Assembly: GCA_024404025.1 (NCBI GenBank)
Contig: JAKSQP010000003.1
Span: forward strand, 1-64,000
DNA: 64,000 nt
DNA from: Clostridia bacterium
GTDB lineage: Bacteria; Bacillota; Clostridia; Oscillospirales; Acutalibacteraceae
Direction: 5' to 3'
Position 1 is the first letter of the stretch. Each line of letters begins with the position of its first letter. Below are positions 7,004 to 16,100 of this stretch, piece after piece. The translations under genes and the position numbers were made by a program. The notes under the pieces were generated by a model. The model was not told where the DNA came from. It made no database searches and saw only the letters and a program-made list of their open reading frames with translations.

Positions 7004-9057
7004 CTCTCGCAAAAACCGCAGGCTTTTGCTTCGGCGTTGCCCGTGCGATTGAAATGGCGTATGACCTTGCAGACAAGCAGGTTGATGCCGTGACCCTCGG
7101 CCAGCTCATACATAATCCGCAGGTTACGGAAGATCTTGCCTCCAGGGGAATTCCCGAAATTTCTTCTCCCGAAGAAGCGAGGAACGGCCAGACTGTCATT
7201 ATTCGTGCGCACGGAGTTGCGGAAAGCGTTTATTCGGCTTTGCAGAAAACCGGATGTGAAATCTGCGATGCAACCTGCCCCTTCGTTAAAAAAATCCATA
7301 AAACGGTTAAAGAAAATTCCGATGAAAACAGATCGGTTATCATAGCCGGCGATCCGGAGCATCCCGAAGTCAGGGGCATAAAAGGGCATTGCCCGGGCGA
7401 AGCGTATATCGTTTCCGATGCCGGAGATGTTGAAAAACTTTTTTCGGAAAATGAAAAACTCGGTCAAAAAGAGCTGATTGTTGTCTCTCAAACAACATTT
7501 TCGCAAAATGAATGGAAAAAATGTAAAGAAAAAATAAAAATATACTGTACAAATCCGATTTTTTTTGATACAATATGTGATGCTACCCGAAAAAGACAGG
7601 ATGAAGCATCGGAGCTTTCAAGGAAGAGCGATGCCATGATCATCATCGGCGGCAGACACAGTTCGAATACCGCAAAGCTTTTTGCGGTGTGCAGCGAAAA
7701 CTGCGACACATTTTTGGTGGAAAGAGCCGAAGAGCTTTTTACCATAGATTTTTCCAAATACGCCGAAATCGGCGTGACGGCAGGGGCATCAACCCCTTCC
7801 GCAATAATTAAGGAGGTACTTTTTGCAATGTCCGAAATCGTAAAAGAAACCGAAAATATTCAGGTAGAGGAGGTGCCTTCTGAAGCAATGACAACTGAAG
7901 AGATGGATTTCTCAGCAGCTCTTGAAGCTTCTCTGAACAGCATGAGTACTGATCAGAAAGTCAAGGGTGTTGTTATGGGTATAACCCCCACAGAGATCCA
8001 GGTAGATATCGGCAGAAAGCATGCAGGCTTTGTTCCGCTTGATGAATACAGCGCCGATCCTCATGCTGATGCTGCAAAAGAGCTCAAAATCGGTGACGAA
8101 ATTGATCTCATCATTATGAAAACTAATGATGCCGAAGGAACTGTTATGCTTTCAAAGAAGCGCTTTGATGCTCAGAAATCATGGGTTGATATCATTGATG
8201 CAGAAGCAGACGGCAGAATCCTTGAAGGTAAGGTTATCGAAGTTGTTAAGGGCGGCGTTCTTGTTGCCTGCAACGGTCTTCGTGTTTTCATCCCCGCATC
8301 GCACGCAACAGAGCGCAAGGGCGATGACCTTGAAGCTCTCGTAAAGACGGAAGTTAAATTCCGTATTCTTGAAGTTGACAAGCAGCGCAGAAGAGCTGTC
8401 GGCTCAATTCGCAACGTTCTCAGAGATGCCAAGAAAGAAGCTTCCGAAGCATTCTGGGCTCAGGCAGAGGTTGGCCAGAAGTATCACGGAACAGTTAAGT
8501 CGCTCACAAGCTACGGTGCATTCGTTGACATCGGCGGCATTGACGGCATGGTACATATTTCCGAGATGAGCTGGAAGCGCATCAAGAATCCTGCTGAAAT
8601 CTTTGAGGTTGGTCAGGAAGTTGACGTTTATATCAAGGCTCTCGACGCTGAGAAGAAGAAAATTTCTCTCGGTTACAGAAAAGACGAAGATAATCCCTGG
8701 GAGATCCTTAAGAAGGATTATCCCGAAGGCTCGGTTGTTAACGCTGAAATCGTCAGCCTCACAACATTCGGCGCTTTCGCAAAGGTTATCCCCGGCATTG
8801 AAGGTCTTATCCATATTTCGCAGATCGCAGACCGCCGTATCAACAAGCCTGAAGATGTTCTTAAAGTCGGCGATAAAGTTGACTGCAAAATCATTGCTGT
8901 TGATTATGACAAGAAGCGTGTCAGCCTTTCCATCCGTGCTCTTATAGAGAAGGAAGAAACTGAAACCGAAGAAGCTGCCGAAGCCGAAGCAGTTAAAGCT
9001 GAAGTTGAAGAAGCTGTTGAGGCTGTTGAAGCTCCCGCAGAGGAATCAGCAGAATAA
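6994..9057 (+). CDS. ispH-rpsA: fused IspH (HMBPP reductase) – ribosomal protein S1
   Basis: This 687-residue fusion joins two activities. Residues 1-278 are IspH, the 4Fe-4S enzyme making IPP/DMAPP, with the three cluster cysteines at C12 (FCFGVARA), C95 (CDATCPFVKK) and C195 (DTICDATRK). Residues ~279-687 are ribosomal S1, with four OB-fold S1 repeats ending in VDIGRKHAGFVP, ACNGLRVFIPAS, GGIDGMVHISEM and PGIEGLIHISQI, and an acidic Glu/Ala-rich tail. The start is a TTG with a GGAGGAAGG site. The fusion is known in Clostridia. A second strong ribosome-binding site lies inside it before an in-frame ATG at 7828, so free S1 may also be made. Third and fourth repeats are the best conserved. Confidence 0.93.
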   Translation: MRITLAKTAGFCFGVARAIEMAYDLADKQVDAVTLGQLIHNPQVTEDLASRGIPEISSPEEARNGQTVIIRAHGVAESVYSALQKTGCEICDATCPFVKKIHKTVKENSDENRSVIIAGDPEHPEVRGIKGHCPGEAYIVSDAGDVEKLFSENEKLGQKELIVVSQTTFSQNEWKKCKEKIKIYCTNPIFFDTICDATRKRQDEASELSRKSDAMIIIGGRHSSNTAKLFAVCSENCDTFLVERAEELFTIDFSKYAEIGVTAGASTPSAIIKEVLFAMSEIVKETENIQVEEVPSEAMTTEEMDFSAALEASLNSMSTDQKVKGVVMGITPTEIQVDIGRKHAGFVPLDEYSADPHADAAKELKIGDEIDLIIMKTNDAEGTVMLSKKRFDAQKSWVDIIDAEADGRILEGKVIEVVKGGVLVACNGLRVFIPASHATERKGDDLEALVKTEVKFRILEVDKQRRRAVGSIRNVLRDAKKEASEAFWAQAEVGQKYHGTVKSLTSYGAFVDIGGIDGMVHISEMSWKRIKNPAEIFEVGQEVDVYIKALDAEKKKISLGYRKDEDNPWEILKKDYPEGSVVNAEIVSLTTFGAFAKVIPGIEGLIHISQIADRRINKPEDVLKVGDKVDCKIIAVDYDKKRVSLSIRALIEKEETETEEAAEAEAVKAEVEEAVEAVEAPAEESAE
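7810..7830 (+). promoter_or_regulatory. internal ribosome-binding site and start for a free S1 protein
   Basis: AAGGAGGT (7810-7817), a perfect anti-16S match, lies 10 bases before an ATG at 7828. The ATG is in frame with the fusion and exactly at the IspH/S1 boundary. Initiation here would give a stand-alone 409-residue S1. The site is seen; its use is inferred. Confidence 0.6.
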
Positions 9058-9070
9058 GTCGTATTTTCAG

Positions 9071-9101
9071 CCGCCCGCAGTTAACTCTGTGGGCGGTTTT
9101 T
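9071..9101 (+). terminator. intrinsic terminator after ispH–rpsA
   Basis: CCGCCCGCAG (9071-9080) pairs with CTGTGGGCGG (9087-9096) with one mismatch and is followed by a T tract. Confidence 0.8.
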
Positions 9102-9122
9102 CGATATTTGGAGTGATTTGGT

Positions 9123-10064
9123 ATGTCTTCCGATAAGGGAAGGTTTATGGGGCCGCTTTTCTGCATAAGTGCGGCTCTTATATGGGGTTTGTCATTCGTC
9201 TTTCAGAGCGAAGGAAGCGGAATGGTTGAATCCTTCACATTCAACGGAATAAGAACTTTTCTCGGAGGAATTGTGCTTATTCCCGTTGTTGCATTTACTT
9301 TTTTTAAGCAGAATAAAAAGCTTGCAAAGGAAGAAAGAAAGAAATTTCCGATCAAAGAGGTTTTCATCGGCGGTCTTTGCTGCGGAATTCCTCTTTTTAT
9401 CGGCGGAAATCTCCAGCAGGAGGCTTTTCGCTATCTTGATGCTGGAAAGGTCGGCTTTATAACCGCTCTTTATATGCTTCTTGTGCCGATATTCGGATTG
9501 TTTCTGAAACAGAAAGCAAAGCTCAATGTCTGGATAGGCATTGGATTCGGCGTTTTCGGTTTGTTCCTTTTAAGCGTTGAAAAAGGAGATTTCAGCCTCG
9601 GAAAGGGTGAAATCATAACAATTCTCGGCGCAGTAGGATTTGCGGCGCAGATAATTGAGATTGACCGATTCTGCCGTAAGGTAGACTGCGTTGCGCTTTC
9701 GTGTATGCAGTTTCTTATTGCCGGTGCACTTTCCATAATCTGTATGTTTATTTTTGAAACGCCGAGCATAACGGCAATCAAAGGAGCGGGTATGCAGATT
9801 CTTTATGCCGGAATCATGAGCTGCTCGTGCGCATTCACATTTCAGGTTATCGGTCAGAAATATTCAGAGCCTGCCGCCGCTTCGATTCTTCTCTGCCTTG
9901 AATCGGTATTTTCCGTTATTTTCGGCTGGATAATTCTTGACCAGGCGCTCAACACAAGAGAGCTTACCGGCTGTGCGATAATGTTCGTCGGAATAATTCT
10001 TACGCAGCTTCCTGCCGAAATTTTCACAAAGAAGAAAACACTTTCAAAGGGTGATGTTAAATGA
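9123..10064 (+). CDS. EamA/DMT-family transporter
   Basis: This 313-residue integral membrane protein has about ten hydrophobic helices arranged as two EamA repeats. The first repeat opens with LFCISAALIWGLSFVFQSEG and the second ends with FGWIILDQALNTRELTGCAI, both typical of drug/metabolite (RhaT/YdcZ-like) exporters. The substrate cannot be predicted. The start follows TTGGAGTGATTTGGT. The last codons overlap the subtilase start by 4 bases (ATGA). Confidence 0.85.
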   Translation: MSSDKGRFMGPLFCISAALIWGLSFVFQSEGSGMVESFTFNGIRTFLGGIVLIPVVAFTFFKQNKKLAKEERKKFPIKEVFIGGLCCGIPLFIGGNLQQEAFRYLDAGKVGFITALYMLLVPIFGLFLKQKAKLNVWIGIGFGVFGLFLLSVEKGDFSLGKGEIITILGAVGFAAQIIEIDRFCRKVDCVALSCMQFLIAGALSIICMFIFETPSITAIKGAGMQILYAGIMSCSCAFTFQVIGQKYSEPAAASILLCLESVFSVIFGWIILDQALNTRELTGCAIMFVGIILTQLPAEIFTKKKTLSKGDVK

Positions 10065-11809
10065 TAAAAAGAATAATCAGCTTGTTTATTTCAACTGTTA
10101 TGGCTTTTTCCGGCATTCAGCTCCTTTCACCTGATGAATTGATAGATATATTTTTTGAAACTCTTTACGGCATTCCCTTTACCTCTTCTTCCATTAAAGG
10201 CGATTTCTTTTCCGAAATCGGCGAAAATGACATTGAGGTCACGGGGAAAAATTCCGGAATAGTCAAAAACCGTTTGGTTGTTATTATAAAATCCGGAACG
10301 GGTTTTAGTCAAAAGCGTGAATTGCTTGAAAATCAGAACCTCAAGGCAATCGGCTGGTGCGCTCCGGTTGATATTTTTGTTGTATCGTGCAGCCAATCGG
10401 ACAGCGGATCGATCGGTAAAAAATGCAGAAGCCTTATGCAGAATGAATGTGTCAGACTTGCAATGCCTTTGGTTGTTTCAAAAAATGCCCCGCAGGGCAC
10501 CCCGAATGATCAGTATTATCTTTTTGATGATCTTGAAAAATGCAATTGGGATGAGCTGAATCCCGACGGTTCCGAAGCCTGGCTTGAAATGATAAACGCA
10601 AGGCAGGCGTGGGATTATGAAGCATATTATAATCCTGTTAAGCTCGGCGTTGTTGACACGGGCTTTTCAACAAGGCATCCTGAGCTGAAAGGCAAAATCA
10701 CTTTCCCGAATTTTTGGCAGAAGCTTCTTAATTTCCCCGATTATCACGGAACTCATGTTGCCGGAATAATTGCCGCAAACAGAAATGACGGAATCGGGGT
10801 TGCCGGAATATGCAGCCAGGCAACGCTCTGCTGTGTTGACTGGAGTCCTTTGATTTCGTGGAATTCAAGCCTTTCCGTTCTTTTCGGCTTGGCTGCCGAG
10901 GTCAAGGCGGGGGCGAAAGCAATCAATTTTTCCGTCGGCAAATCTGCCGCCGCAGAAAGTGACCGGTTGGAGATGATGGAAAATGTCATTAATGCCGATG
11001 CAACGCTGACCTATTATTTTATGTCATCTCTTCTTGAAAAGGGTTATGATTTTCTCTGCATTCAGTCGGCAGGCAACGGCGATGCCTACGGTATACCGAT
11101 TGATGCCCGTTATAACGGAATATTCTGCGGAATAGATGAAAATCAGGATTTTTCGGTTGTTTCCGATATTCCGTATGATGAAATAGAAAAGAGAATCATC
11201 ATAGTCGGCAGCACGGGATACGATTCCGAAAACGGCTATGTTCAGAGCAGGTTTAATAATGTCGGAAGCCGTATTGACATAACTGCTCCGGGAGAAGAAA
11301 TTATCAGCACGATAACCGATAAATCTTATCTTTATCTTTCGGGCACTTCAATGTCGACCCCCATGGTTACCGGCGCAGCAGGCCTTATCTGGTCGATCAA
11401 TCCGGAGTTTTCCGCCGAAGAGGTCAGAGATATAATCCTTTCGTCAACGGACCGTGTTTCCGCAAAGAATGATTCTCTTCCCGAAGAAGCGGATGCAATA
11501 GCAAAGGATATACCCGTTCTTAACGCAAAGCTCTGCGTTGAAGAGGCTTTGAAAAGAACTTATCCCGATATGGGAACCGTTTCCGGCAAAATTGAACTGA
11601 ACGGCGAAAAAAATGCGGTTGTTTCCTTTAACGGAAAAGAATATACTGTATTCTCTGACGGCAGCTTCAGCTTTGTTTTCGATTCCGGAAACGGAACAAT
11701 AAGCGCTGTTTTTCCTGACGGAACCGAAATTTTCTCGGCGGAAATAACCGTTGCGGCAGGGGAAATGACAGAAGTTTCCCCGGAGCCCGTTTCGGAAATC
11801 ATTGAATAA
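10061..11809 (+). CDS. S8 family subtilisin-like serine protease, exported
   Basis: This 582-residue protease has the full triad: D199 in LGVVDTGF, H229 in YHGTHVAGIIAA and S430 in SGTSMSTPMVTGAAG, with the oxyanion-hole Asn in QSAGNGDA. The first ~20 residues (MIKRIISLFISTVMAFSG) form a hydrophobic signal or anchor. A prodomain-like region precedes the catalytic domain, and the final ~80 residues (from about 505) form a beta-rich repeat resembling carboxypeptidase-regulatory domains with GKIELNGEKNAVVSF. It is translationally coupled to the transporter upstream, a pairing without obvious functional meaning. Predicted location is outside the membrane. Confidence 0.88.
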   Translation: MIKRIISLFISTVMAFSGIQLLSPDELIDIFFETLYGIPFTSSSIKGDFFSEIGENDIEVTGKNSGIVKNRLVVIIKSGTGFSQKRELLENQNLKAIGWCAPVDIFVVSCSQSDSGSIGKKCRSLMQNECVRLAMPLVVSKNAPQGTPNDQYYLFDDLEKCNWDELNPDGSEAWLEMINARQAWDYEAYYNPVKLGVVDTGFSTRHPELKGKITFPNFWQKLLNFPDYHGTHVAGIIAANRNDGIGVAGICSQATLCCVDWSPLISWNSSLSVLFGLAAEVKAGAKAINFSVGKSAAAESDRLEMMENVINADATLTYYFMSSLLEKGYDFLCIQSAGNGDAYGIPIDARYNGIFCGIDENQDFSVVSDIPYDEIEKRIIIVGSTGYDSENGYVQSRFNNVGSRIDITAPGEEIISTITDKSYLYLSGTSMSTPMVTGAAGLIWSINPEFSAEEVRDIILSSTDRVSAKNDSLPEEADAIAKDIPVLNAKLCVEEALKRTYPDMGTVSGKIELNGEKNAVVSFNGKEYTVFSDGSFSFVFDSGNGTISAVFPDGTEIFSAEITVAAGEMTEVSPEPVSEIIE

Positions 11810-11835
11810 AAAATATATATGAAAGGGTTTTAGTT

Positions 11836-13518
11836 ATGGCAGAAATCAAAAAGCATTGGTATAAAGAAATGTCCGTTTATCAGATATGGACAAGAAGCTT
11901 TTGCGACAGCAACGGTGACGGCATAGGCGACCTTCCCGGCGTTTACAGCAAGCTTGATTATATCAAGAGCCTCGGAGTTGACGGTATATGGTTCTCTCCC
12001 ATATTCCCGACCCCGAATGCCGATTACGGCTATGATGTTTCCGATTATAAAAACATCAATCCCGAATTCGGTACTCTTGATGATTTCAAAAAGGTTCTTG
12101 AAGGCGCTCACGAGCGTGGAATGAGAGTCTTTATGGATCTTGTTGTCAACCACACCTCTGATGAACACGAATGGTTTAAAGAGGGCGCAAAGGATGTCAA
12201 CAGCCCTTATCATGATTATTATTTCTGGCGCAAGGGAAGAAAGAACGGCAAAAAGCCTCCCAACAACTGGCTTTCCGTTTTTGAAGGCGGCGCATGGGAA
12301 TACAATAAAGATATTGACGAATATTATCTTCATGTTTTTGCAAAGAAACAGCCCGACCTCAATATGGATAACCCGAAGGTCCGTGAAGAAGTCAAAAGCA
12401 TAATCCGCTTCTGGCTCGATATGGGTGTTGACGGTTTCCGTGAGGATGTTATAACATTCATTTCAAAGGATGAAGGCCTTCCCAACGGTTTCCCGCTTCC
12501 CATTGCAACCGGTGTTGAGCATTATAAGCACGGTCCGCATCTTGAAGAATATCTTGATGAATTCAGAGCTGTTCAGGAAGAATATGATTGCTTCGTTGTC
12601 GGCGAAGGTCCGCAGACGACCCTCAAGGATGCAGTTAATTTCTGCTCCGAGGGACCGGGCAAAAAGCTTGATATGCTTATTTCGTTTGACCACATGAATG
12701 CAGACTGCTTTATGGTTGACTGGATCAAGCTTCCGTTCAGCCTTCGCAAGCTCAAATCGACCTTTGATAAGTGGCAGAACGCAATGTACGGCAGAGGTTG
12801 GAACTGCCTTTATATCGAAAACCATGATCACGCAAGAATCATTGACAGATACGGTGATCTCAATTACAGAGTTGAAAGCGGAAAAATGCTTGCCACAATG
12901 TATACAATGCAGTGCGGTACACCGTTCATCTATCAGGGCCAGGAAATAGGTATGACAAACATTGAGGTCAAGGACATCAACGAATATAAGGATGTTATGA
13001 CTTTCAATAACTACCGTCTTTTCAAGAATATTCTTCATTTCAGCGATGAAAAGTTCCTTAAGCTTTCAAGCAAGGTCAACCGTGAAAACGCAAGAACTCC
13101 CGTTCAATGGTCGGCAGAGAAGAATGCGGGCTTCACAACCGCCGAGAAGGCATGGTTTAACATTAACCCGAATTATACCGATATAAATGTTGAAGCTGCT
13201 GAAAAGGATGAAAATTCTCTTCTCAACTATTACAGAAAGCTTCTCAAATTCCGCAAGGAAAACGAGGTCTGCATTTACGGCGATTTCAGGCAGCATTATA
13301 AAATGAGCAAGGACCTCTTTGTCTATGAAAGAAACTATAAGGGCAAGAGAATGCTTGTTGTCTGCTCATTTTCCGCTGATCCCGTTCAGTTCAAGGCTCC
13401 CAAAGGCTTTGACCTTTCAAAGGGAAAGATTGCCGTTTCAAACTATGAGGTCACAAACACAAGCCTCAATAACTTTATGACAAGGCCCTACGAAGCAAGA
13501 GTTTATATTTTTGAATAA
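11836..13518 (+). CDS. GH13_31-type alpha-glucosidase / oligo-1,6-glucosidase
   Basis: This 560-residue cytosolic glycosidase hydrolyses alpha-glucosides such as isomaltose or other short alpha-glucans. GH13 motifs seen are DLVVNHTSDEH (region I), GVDGFREDV with the nucleophile Asp at about 204 (region II), VVGEG with the acid/base Glu at 257 (region III) and ENHDHAR with Asp 331 (region IV). The QPDLN marker is typical of the oligo-1,6-glucosidase clan. No signal peptide is seen. Trehalose-6-phosphate hydrolase is a possible alternative. It stands alone in its unit, ended by a hairpin at 13528. Confidence 0.87.
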   Translation: MAEIKKHWYKEMSVYQIWTRSFCDSNGDGIGDLPGVYSKLDYIKSLGVDGIWFSPIFPTPNADYGYDVSDYKNINPEFGTLDDFKKVLEGAHERGMRVFMDLVVNHTSDEHEWFKEGAKDVNSPYHDYYFWRKGRKNGKKPPNNWLSVFEGGAWEYNKDIDEYYLHVFAKKQPDLNMDNPKVREEVKSIIRFWLDMGVDGFREDVITFISKDEGLPNGFPLPIATGVEHYKHGPHLEEYLDEFRAVQEEYDCFVVGEGPQTTLKDAVNFCSEGPGKKLDMLISFDHMNADCFMVDWIKLPFSLRKLKSTFDKWQNAMYGRGWNCLYIENHDHARIIDRYGDLNYRVESGKMLATMYTMQCGTPFIYQGQEIGMTNIEVKDINEYKDVMTFNNYRLFKNILHFSDEKFLKLSSKVNRENARTPVQWSAEKNAGFTTAEKAWFNINPNYTDINVEAAEKDENSLLNYYRKLLKFRKENEVCIYGDFRQHYKMSKDLFVYERNYKGKRMLVVCSFSADPVQFKAPKGFDLSKGKIAVSNYEVTNTSLNNFMTRPYEARVYIFE

Positions 13519-13527
13519 TTAAACAAA

Positions 13528-13568
13528 GCCCGCATTCAGACATATCAGCCTGATTGCGGGCATTTTAA
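13528..13568 (+). terminator. hairpin terminator after the GH13 gene
   Basis: GCCCGCATTCAG (13528-13539) pairs with CTGATTGCGGGC (13550-13561) with a single mismatch and is followed by a weak ATTTTAAAA tail, just before the GH78 gene's ribosome-binding site. Confidence 0.55.
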
Positions 13569-13582
13569 AAGGGGATAGGAAA

Positions 13583-15871
13583 ATGAAATTTTCGTCTTCA
13601 TTCATATTTGCATCGCCCGAAATCAGTGAGCTTGAAAAATTTGTTGCCGCTCCGTATTTCAGAAAGGTCGTTTGCTTTGATAGACTTCCCGAAAAGGCTG
13701 AAATAACTCTGACGGGTCTCGGATTTTACCGCTTGTGGATCAACGGAACAGAGATAACGAAGGGAATTCTTGCTCCGTATATTTCGAATCCGAATCATTT
13801 TGTTTATTATGATAATTATGATATTCTTGAATATCTTAACGATGGCGAAAATGTTTTCGGCTTTATGCTCGGAAACGGAATGCAGAATGCGCCCGGCGGA
13901 GCTATCTGGAATTTTCATAAGGCAGATTTCAGAGGTGCTCCGAGATTTGCCTTTTGTATTGAATATGAATCAGACGGAAAAACCTTTTCCGTTGAAGCAG
14001 ATGAAAGCGTCAGATGGAGCCGTTCTCCGCTTTATTTCGATGATCTTCGCTGCGGCGAAAGATATGATGCGGGAAAAGAACAGGATGGCTGGAACAAAGC
14101 CGGATTTGATGATTCAGATTGGAATGATGCTGTTTTCTGCGAAGCTCCGAAAGGCGAAAAAAGGCTCTGCGAGGCCGAACCGGTCAAACCGACGGGAGAA
14201 ATTCTTAAACCCGTTTCGATTCGCAGAGGTGAACTTGATAATTTCGTTCCGAACGAAGCTGTTGCCAAAATCGTTCCGCAGGAATTGCCGGGCGAACGCA
14301 TGGGATATATCTACGATTTCGGAGCCAACAGAACGGGTGTATGCCGTCTGAAAATCAAAGGAAAAGCAGGGCAGAGGATAGAGCTTCAGTTCGCCGAGCA
14401 TCTTTCGGATGAAGGCAAGGTGTTTTATGCAAATATTGATTTCTATCCGGACGGCTATGCGCAAAGAGATGTTTATATCTGCAAAGGCGGCGAAGAGGAA
14501 ATCTTTGAGCCTGCATTTACCTATCACGGTTTCAGATATTGCCTTGTTATCGGCCTTGATGATGAGCAGGCAACGGAAGATCTTCTTTCGTTTGTAATCA
14601 TCAATTCCGATGTTAAGGAATGCGGAAATTTTATCTGCTCTGATGAAACTGCCAATGCTCTTCAAAAGATGTGCAGAAATTCCGATTTATCTAATTTCCA
14701 TTATTTCCCGACCGATTGCCCTCACCGTGAGAAAAACGGCTGGACGGGCGATATAGCCACTTCTGCGGAGCATATACTGATGAATATTACCGCAGAAAAG
14801 AGCTTTGTTGAATGGATGAGAAATGTTTGCAGGTCGCAGGCTGAAAACGGATGGATTCCTCCCGTTATTCCCAACGGCGAGTGGGGAGGCGATTGCGGAC
14901 CCGCATGGAACTGCGTTCTGACCTTTGTTCCTTATTATGTTTACAGATTCAGAGGCAACAGAAAGCTTATGGAGGATACTGCTGAAGCCATCTGTAATCA
15001 TCTTGTTTACAGCAGAAATATGCTCAACGAAAAAGGTCTGATCGATTTCGGCATCGGTGACTGGTGCTGCGTCAGAAATCAGGTAAAGGCAACGAGAGAA
15101 TATGTAACATCCGTTTATCTCTGTGCGCTGTGCGATAAAGCCGGATTTATTTTTGATGAGCTCGGAATGGCAGAAAGAAAAGAATATGCCGTTAAGCTCT
15201 GCAGCGATGTCAAAGAGGCGGTCAGGAAGAATTATGTTGATATTGAAAATATGAGGGTTGACACAAATTGCCAGACCTCGCTTGCAATAGCGATATTTTT
15301 TGACATTCTGACCGAAGAGGAAAAACCTGCGTTTGCAAATCTGCTGATCGACCTCATTCACCGGAATGATGATTTCATTGATTTCGGTCTTATCGGAGCG
15401 AGAACTCTTTTTCATGTTCTTTCGGATTTCGGTGAAAGCGAACTTGCTTACAAGATGATAACAAGACCCGAATGGCCGTCATTCGGCAACTTTATCGAAA
15501 GAGGATTCACCTCGATGCCCGAAGATTTTCAGATGGAAGGCAAGAGGATCGATTCGCTCAATCATCATTTTATGTGCGATATTTCAAACTGGTTTATTTC
15601 AAGGGTTGCAGGCCTTCGGTATAATCCCGGCGGCAGAAATTTCAAAGAACTGATATTTGAACCTGCTTTCATTGAAAAGCTGAATTTCGCCGAAAGCTTC
15701 TATGATTCAATATTCGGAAAAATTACCGTCAGATGGAACAGAAACGGCGATGAAATAACAGCAGAAGCCTCTTTCCCCAAGGGGATGGAATTGACATTCA
15801 AAGCGCCGAAAGGCTTTGAAATTGTTTCTTCCGATGTCAGCGAAACATCTGCGGTTTATATTTTGAAATAA
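13583..15871 (+). CDS. GH78-family alpha-L-rhamnosidase
   Basis: This 762-residue enzyme has the rhamnosidase layout: an N-terminal beta-sandwich/lectin-like part (GLGFYRLWINGTEITKG), a middle jelly-roll (YIYDFGANRTGVCRLKIKG) and an (alpha/alpha)6 barrel with the family motif DCPHREKNGWTGD (D378, E383), which carries acidic catalytic residues, then NGEWGGDCGPAW. No signal peptide is visible, so it probably works on imported rhamnosides released from plant or bacterial glycans. The start follows GGGGATAGG. It has no dedicated transporter next to it. The acidic and aromatic residues of the family are all present, so activity is likely. Confidence 0.88.
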   Translation: MKFSSSFIFASPEISELEKFVAAPYFRKVVCFDRLPEKAEITLTGLGFYRLWINGTEITKGILAPYISNPNHFVYYDNYDILEYLNDGENVFGFMLGNGMQNAPGGAIWNFHKADFRGAPRFAFCIEYESDGKTFSVEADESVRWSRSPLYFDDLRCGERYDAGKEQDGWNKAGFDDSDWNDAVFCEAPKGEKRLCEAEPVKPTGEILKPVSIRRGELDNFVPNEAVAKIVPQELPGERMGYIYDFGANRTGVCRLKIKGKAGQRIELQFAEHLSDEGKVFYANIDFYPDGYAQRDVYICKGGEEEIFEPAFTYHGFRYCLVIGLDDEQATEDLLSFVIINSDVKECGNFICSDETANALQKMCRNSDLSNFHYFPTDCPHREKNGWTGDIATSAEHILMNITAEKSFVEWMRNVCRSQAENGWIPPVIPNGEWGGDCGPAWNCVLTFVPYYVYRFRGNRKLMEDTAEAICNHLVYSRNMLNEKGLIDFGIGDWCCVRNQVKATREYVTSVYLCALCDKAGFIFDELGMAERKEYAVKLCSDVKEAVRKNYVDIENMRVDTNCQTSLAIAIFFDILTEEEKPAFANLLIDLIHRNDDFIDFGLIGARTLFHVLSDFGESELAYKMITRPEWPSFGNFIERGFTSMPEDFQMEGKRIDSLNHHFMCDISNWFISRVAGLRYNPGGRNFKELIFEPAFIEKLNFAESFYDSIFGKITVRWNRNGDEITAEASFPKGMELTFKAPKGFEIVSSDVSETSAVYILK

Positions 15872-15917
15872 TAAAAAAAGAAGAATTTCAAGGCGATTGA
15901 ACCTCGGAATTCTTCTT
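15872..15917 (-). terminator. terminator of the tRNA-Val transcript
   Basis: AAGAAGAATT (15878-15887) pairs with AATTCTTCTT (15908-15917). On the minus strand the stem is followed by a run of seven T, which suits the tRNA gene; on the plus strand it also lies just after the GH78 stop. Confidence 0.65.
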
Positions 15918-15919
15918 GA

Positions 15920-15996
15920 TGGTGGAGACAATGCGGATCGAACGCATGACCTCCTGCGTGTGAAGCAGGCACTCTGACCGGCTGAGCTATGCCTCC
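15920..15996 (-). tRNA. tRNA-Val (anticodon CAC)
   Basis: The 77-base gene folds as a standard cloverleaf: acceptor GGAGGCA pairing with TGTCTCC, a D arm, the anticodon stem CCTGC/GCAGG with loop TTCACAC giving anticodon CAC (reads GUG, valine), and a T arm ATGCG/CGCAT with loop TTCGATC. The CCA end is encoded. Confidence 0.93.
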
Positions 15997-16007
15997 GTTT
16001 GATTGAA

Positions 16008-16035
16008 ATTATAGCACAATTTTTCTTGATGTCAA
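16008..16035 (-). promoter_or_regulatory. promoter of tRNA-Val
   Basis: On the minus strand a consensus TTGACA (16030-16035) and a consensus TATAAT (16008-16013) are separated by 16 bases, about a dozen bases before the tRNA. Confidence 0.8.
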
Positions 16036-16058
16036 TACAGCAAATCTGTTTATAAAGT

Positions 16059-16093
16059 GCCGCCCAAAGTTCAAACAGGAAACTTTGAGCGGC
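16059..16093 (-). terminator. terminator of the VWA protein gene
   Basis: GCCGCCCAAAGTT (16059-16071) pairs with AACTTTGAGCGGC (16081-16093), with one mismatch. It lies eight bases after the minus-strand stop codon. Confidence 0.65.
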
Positions 16094-16100
16094 ATAATTA

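Noticed and set aside
14687..15415. Long open frame antisense to the GH78 gene
   Set aside because: It is the complement of a well-supported rhamnosidase and has no recognisable domain.
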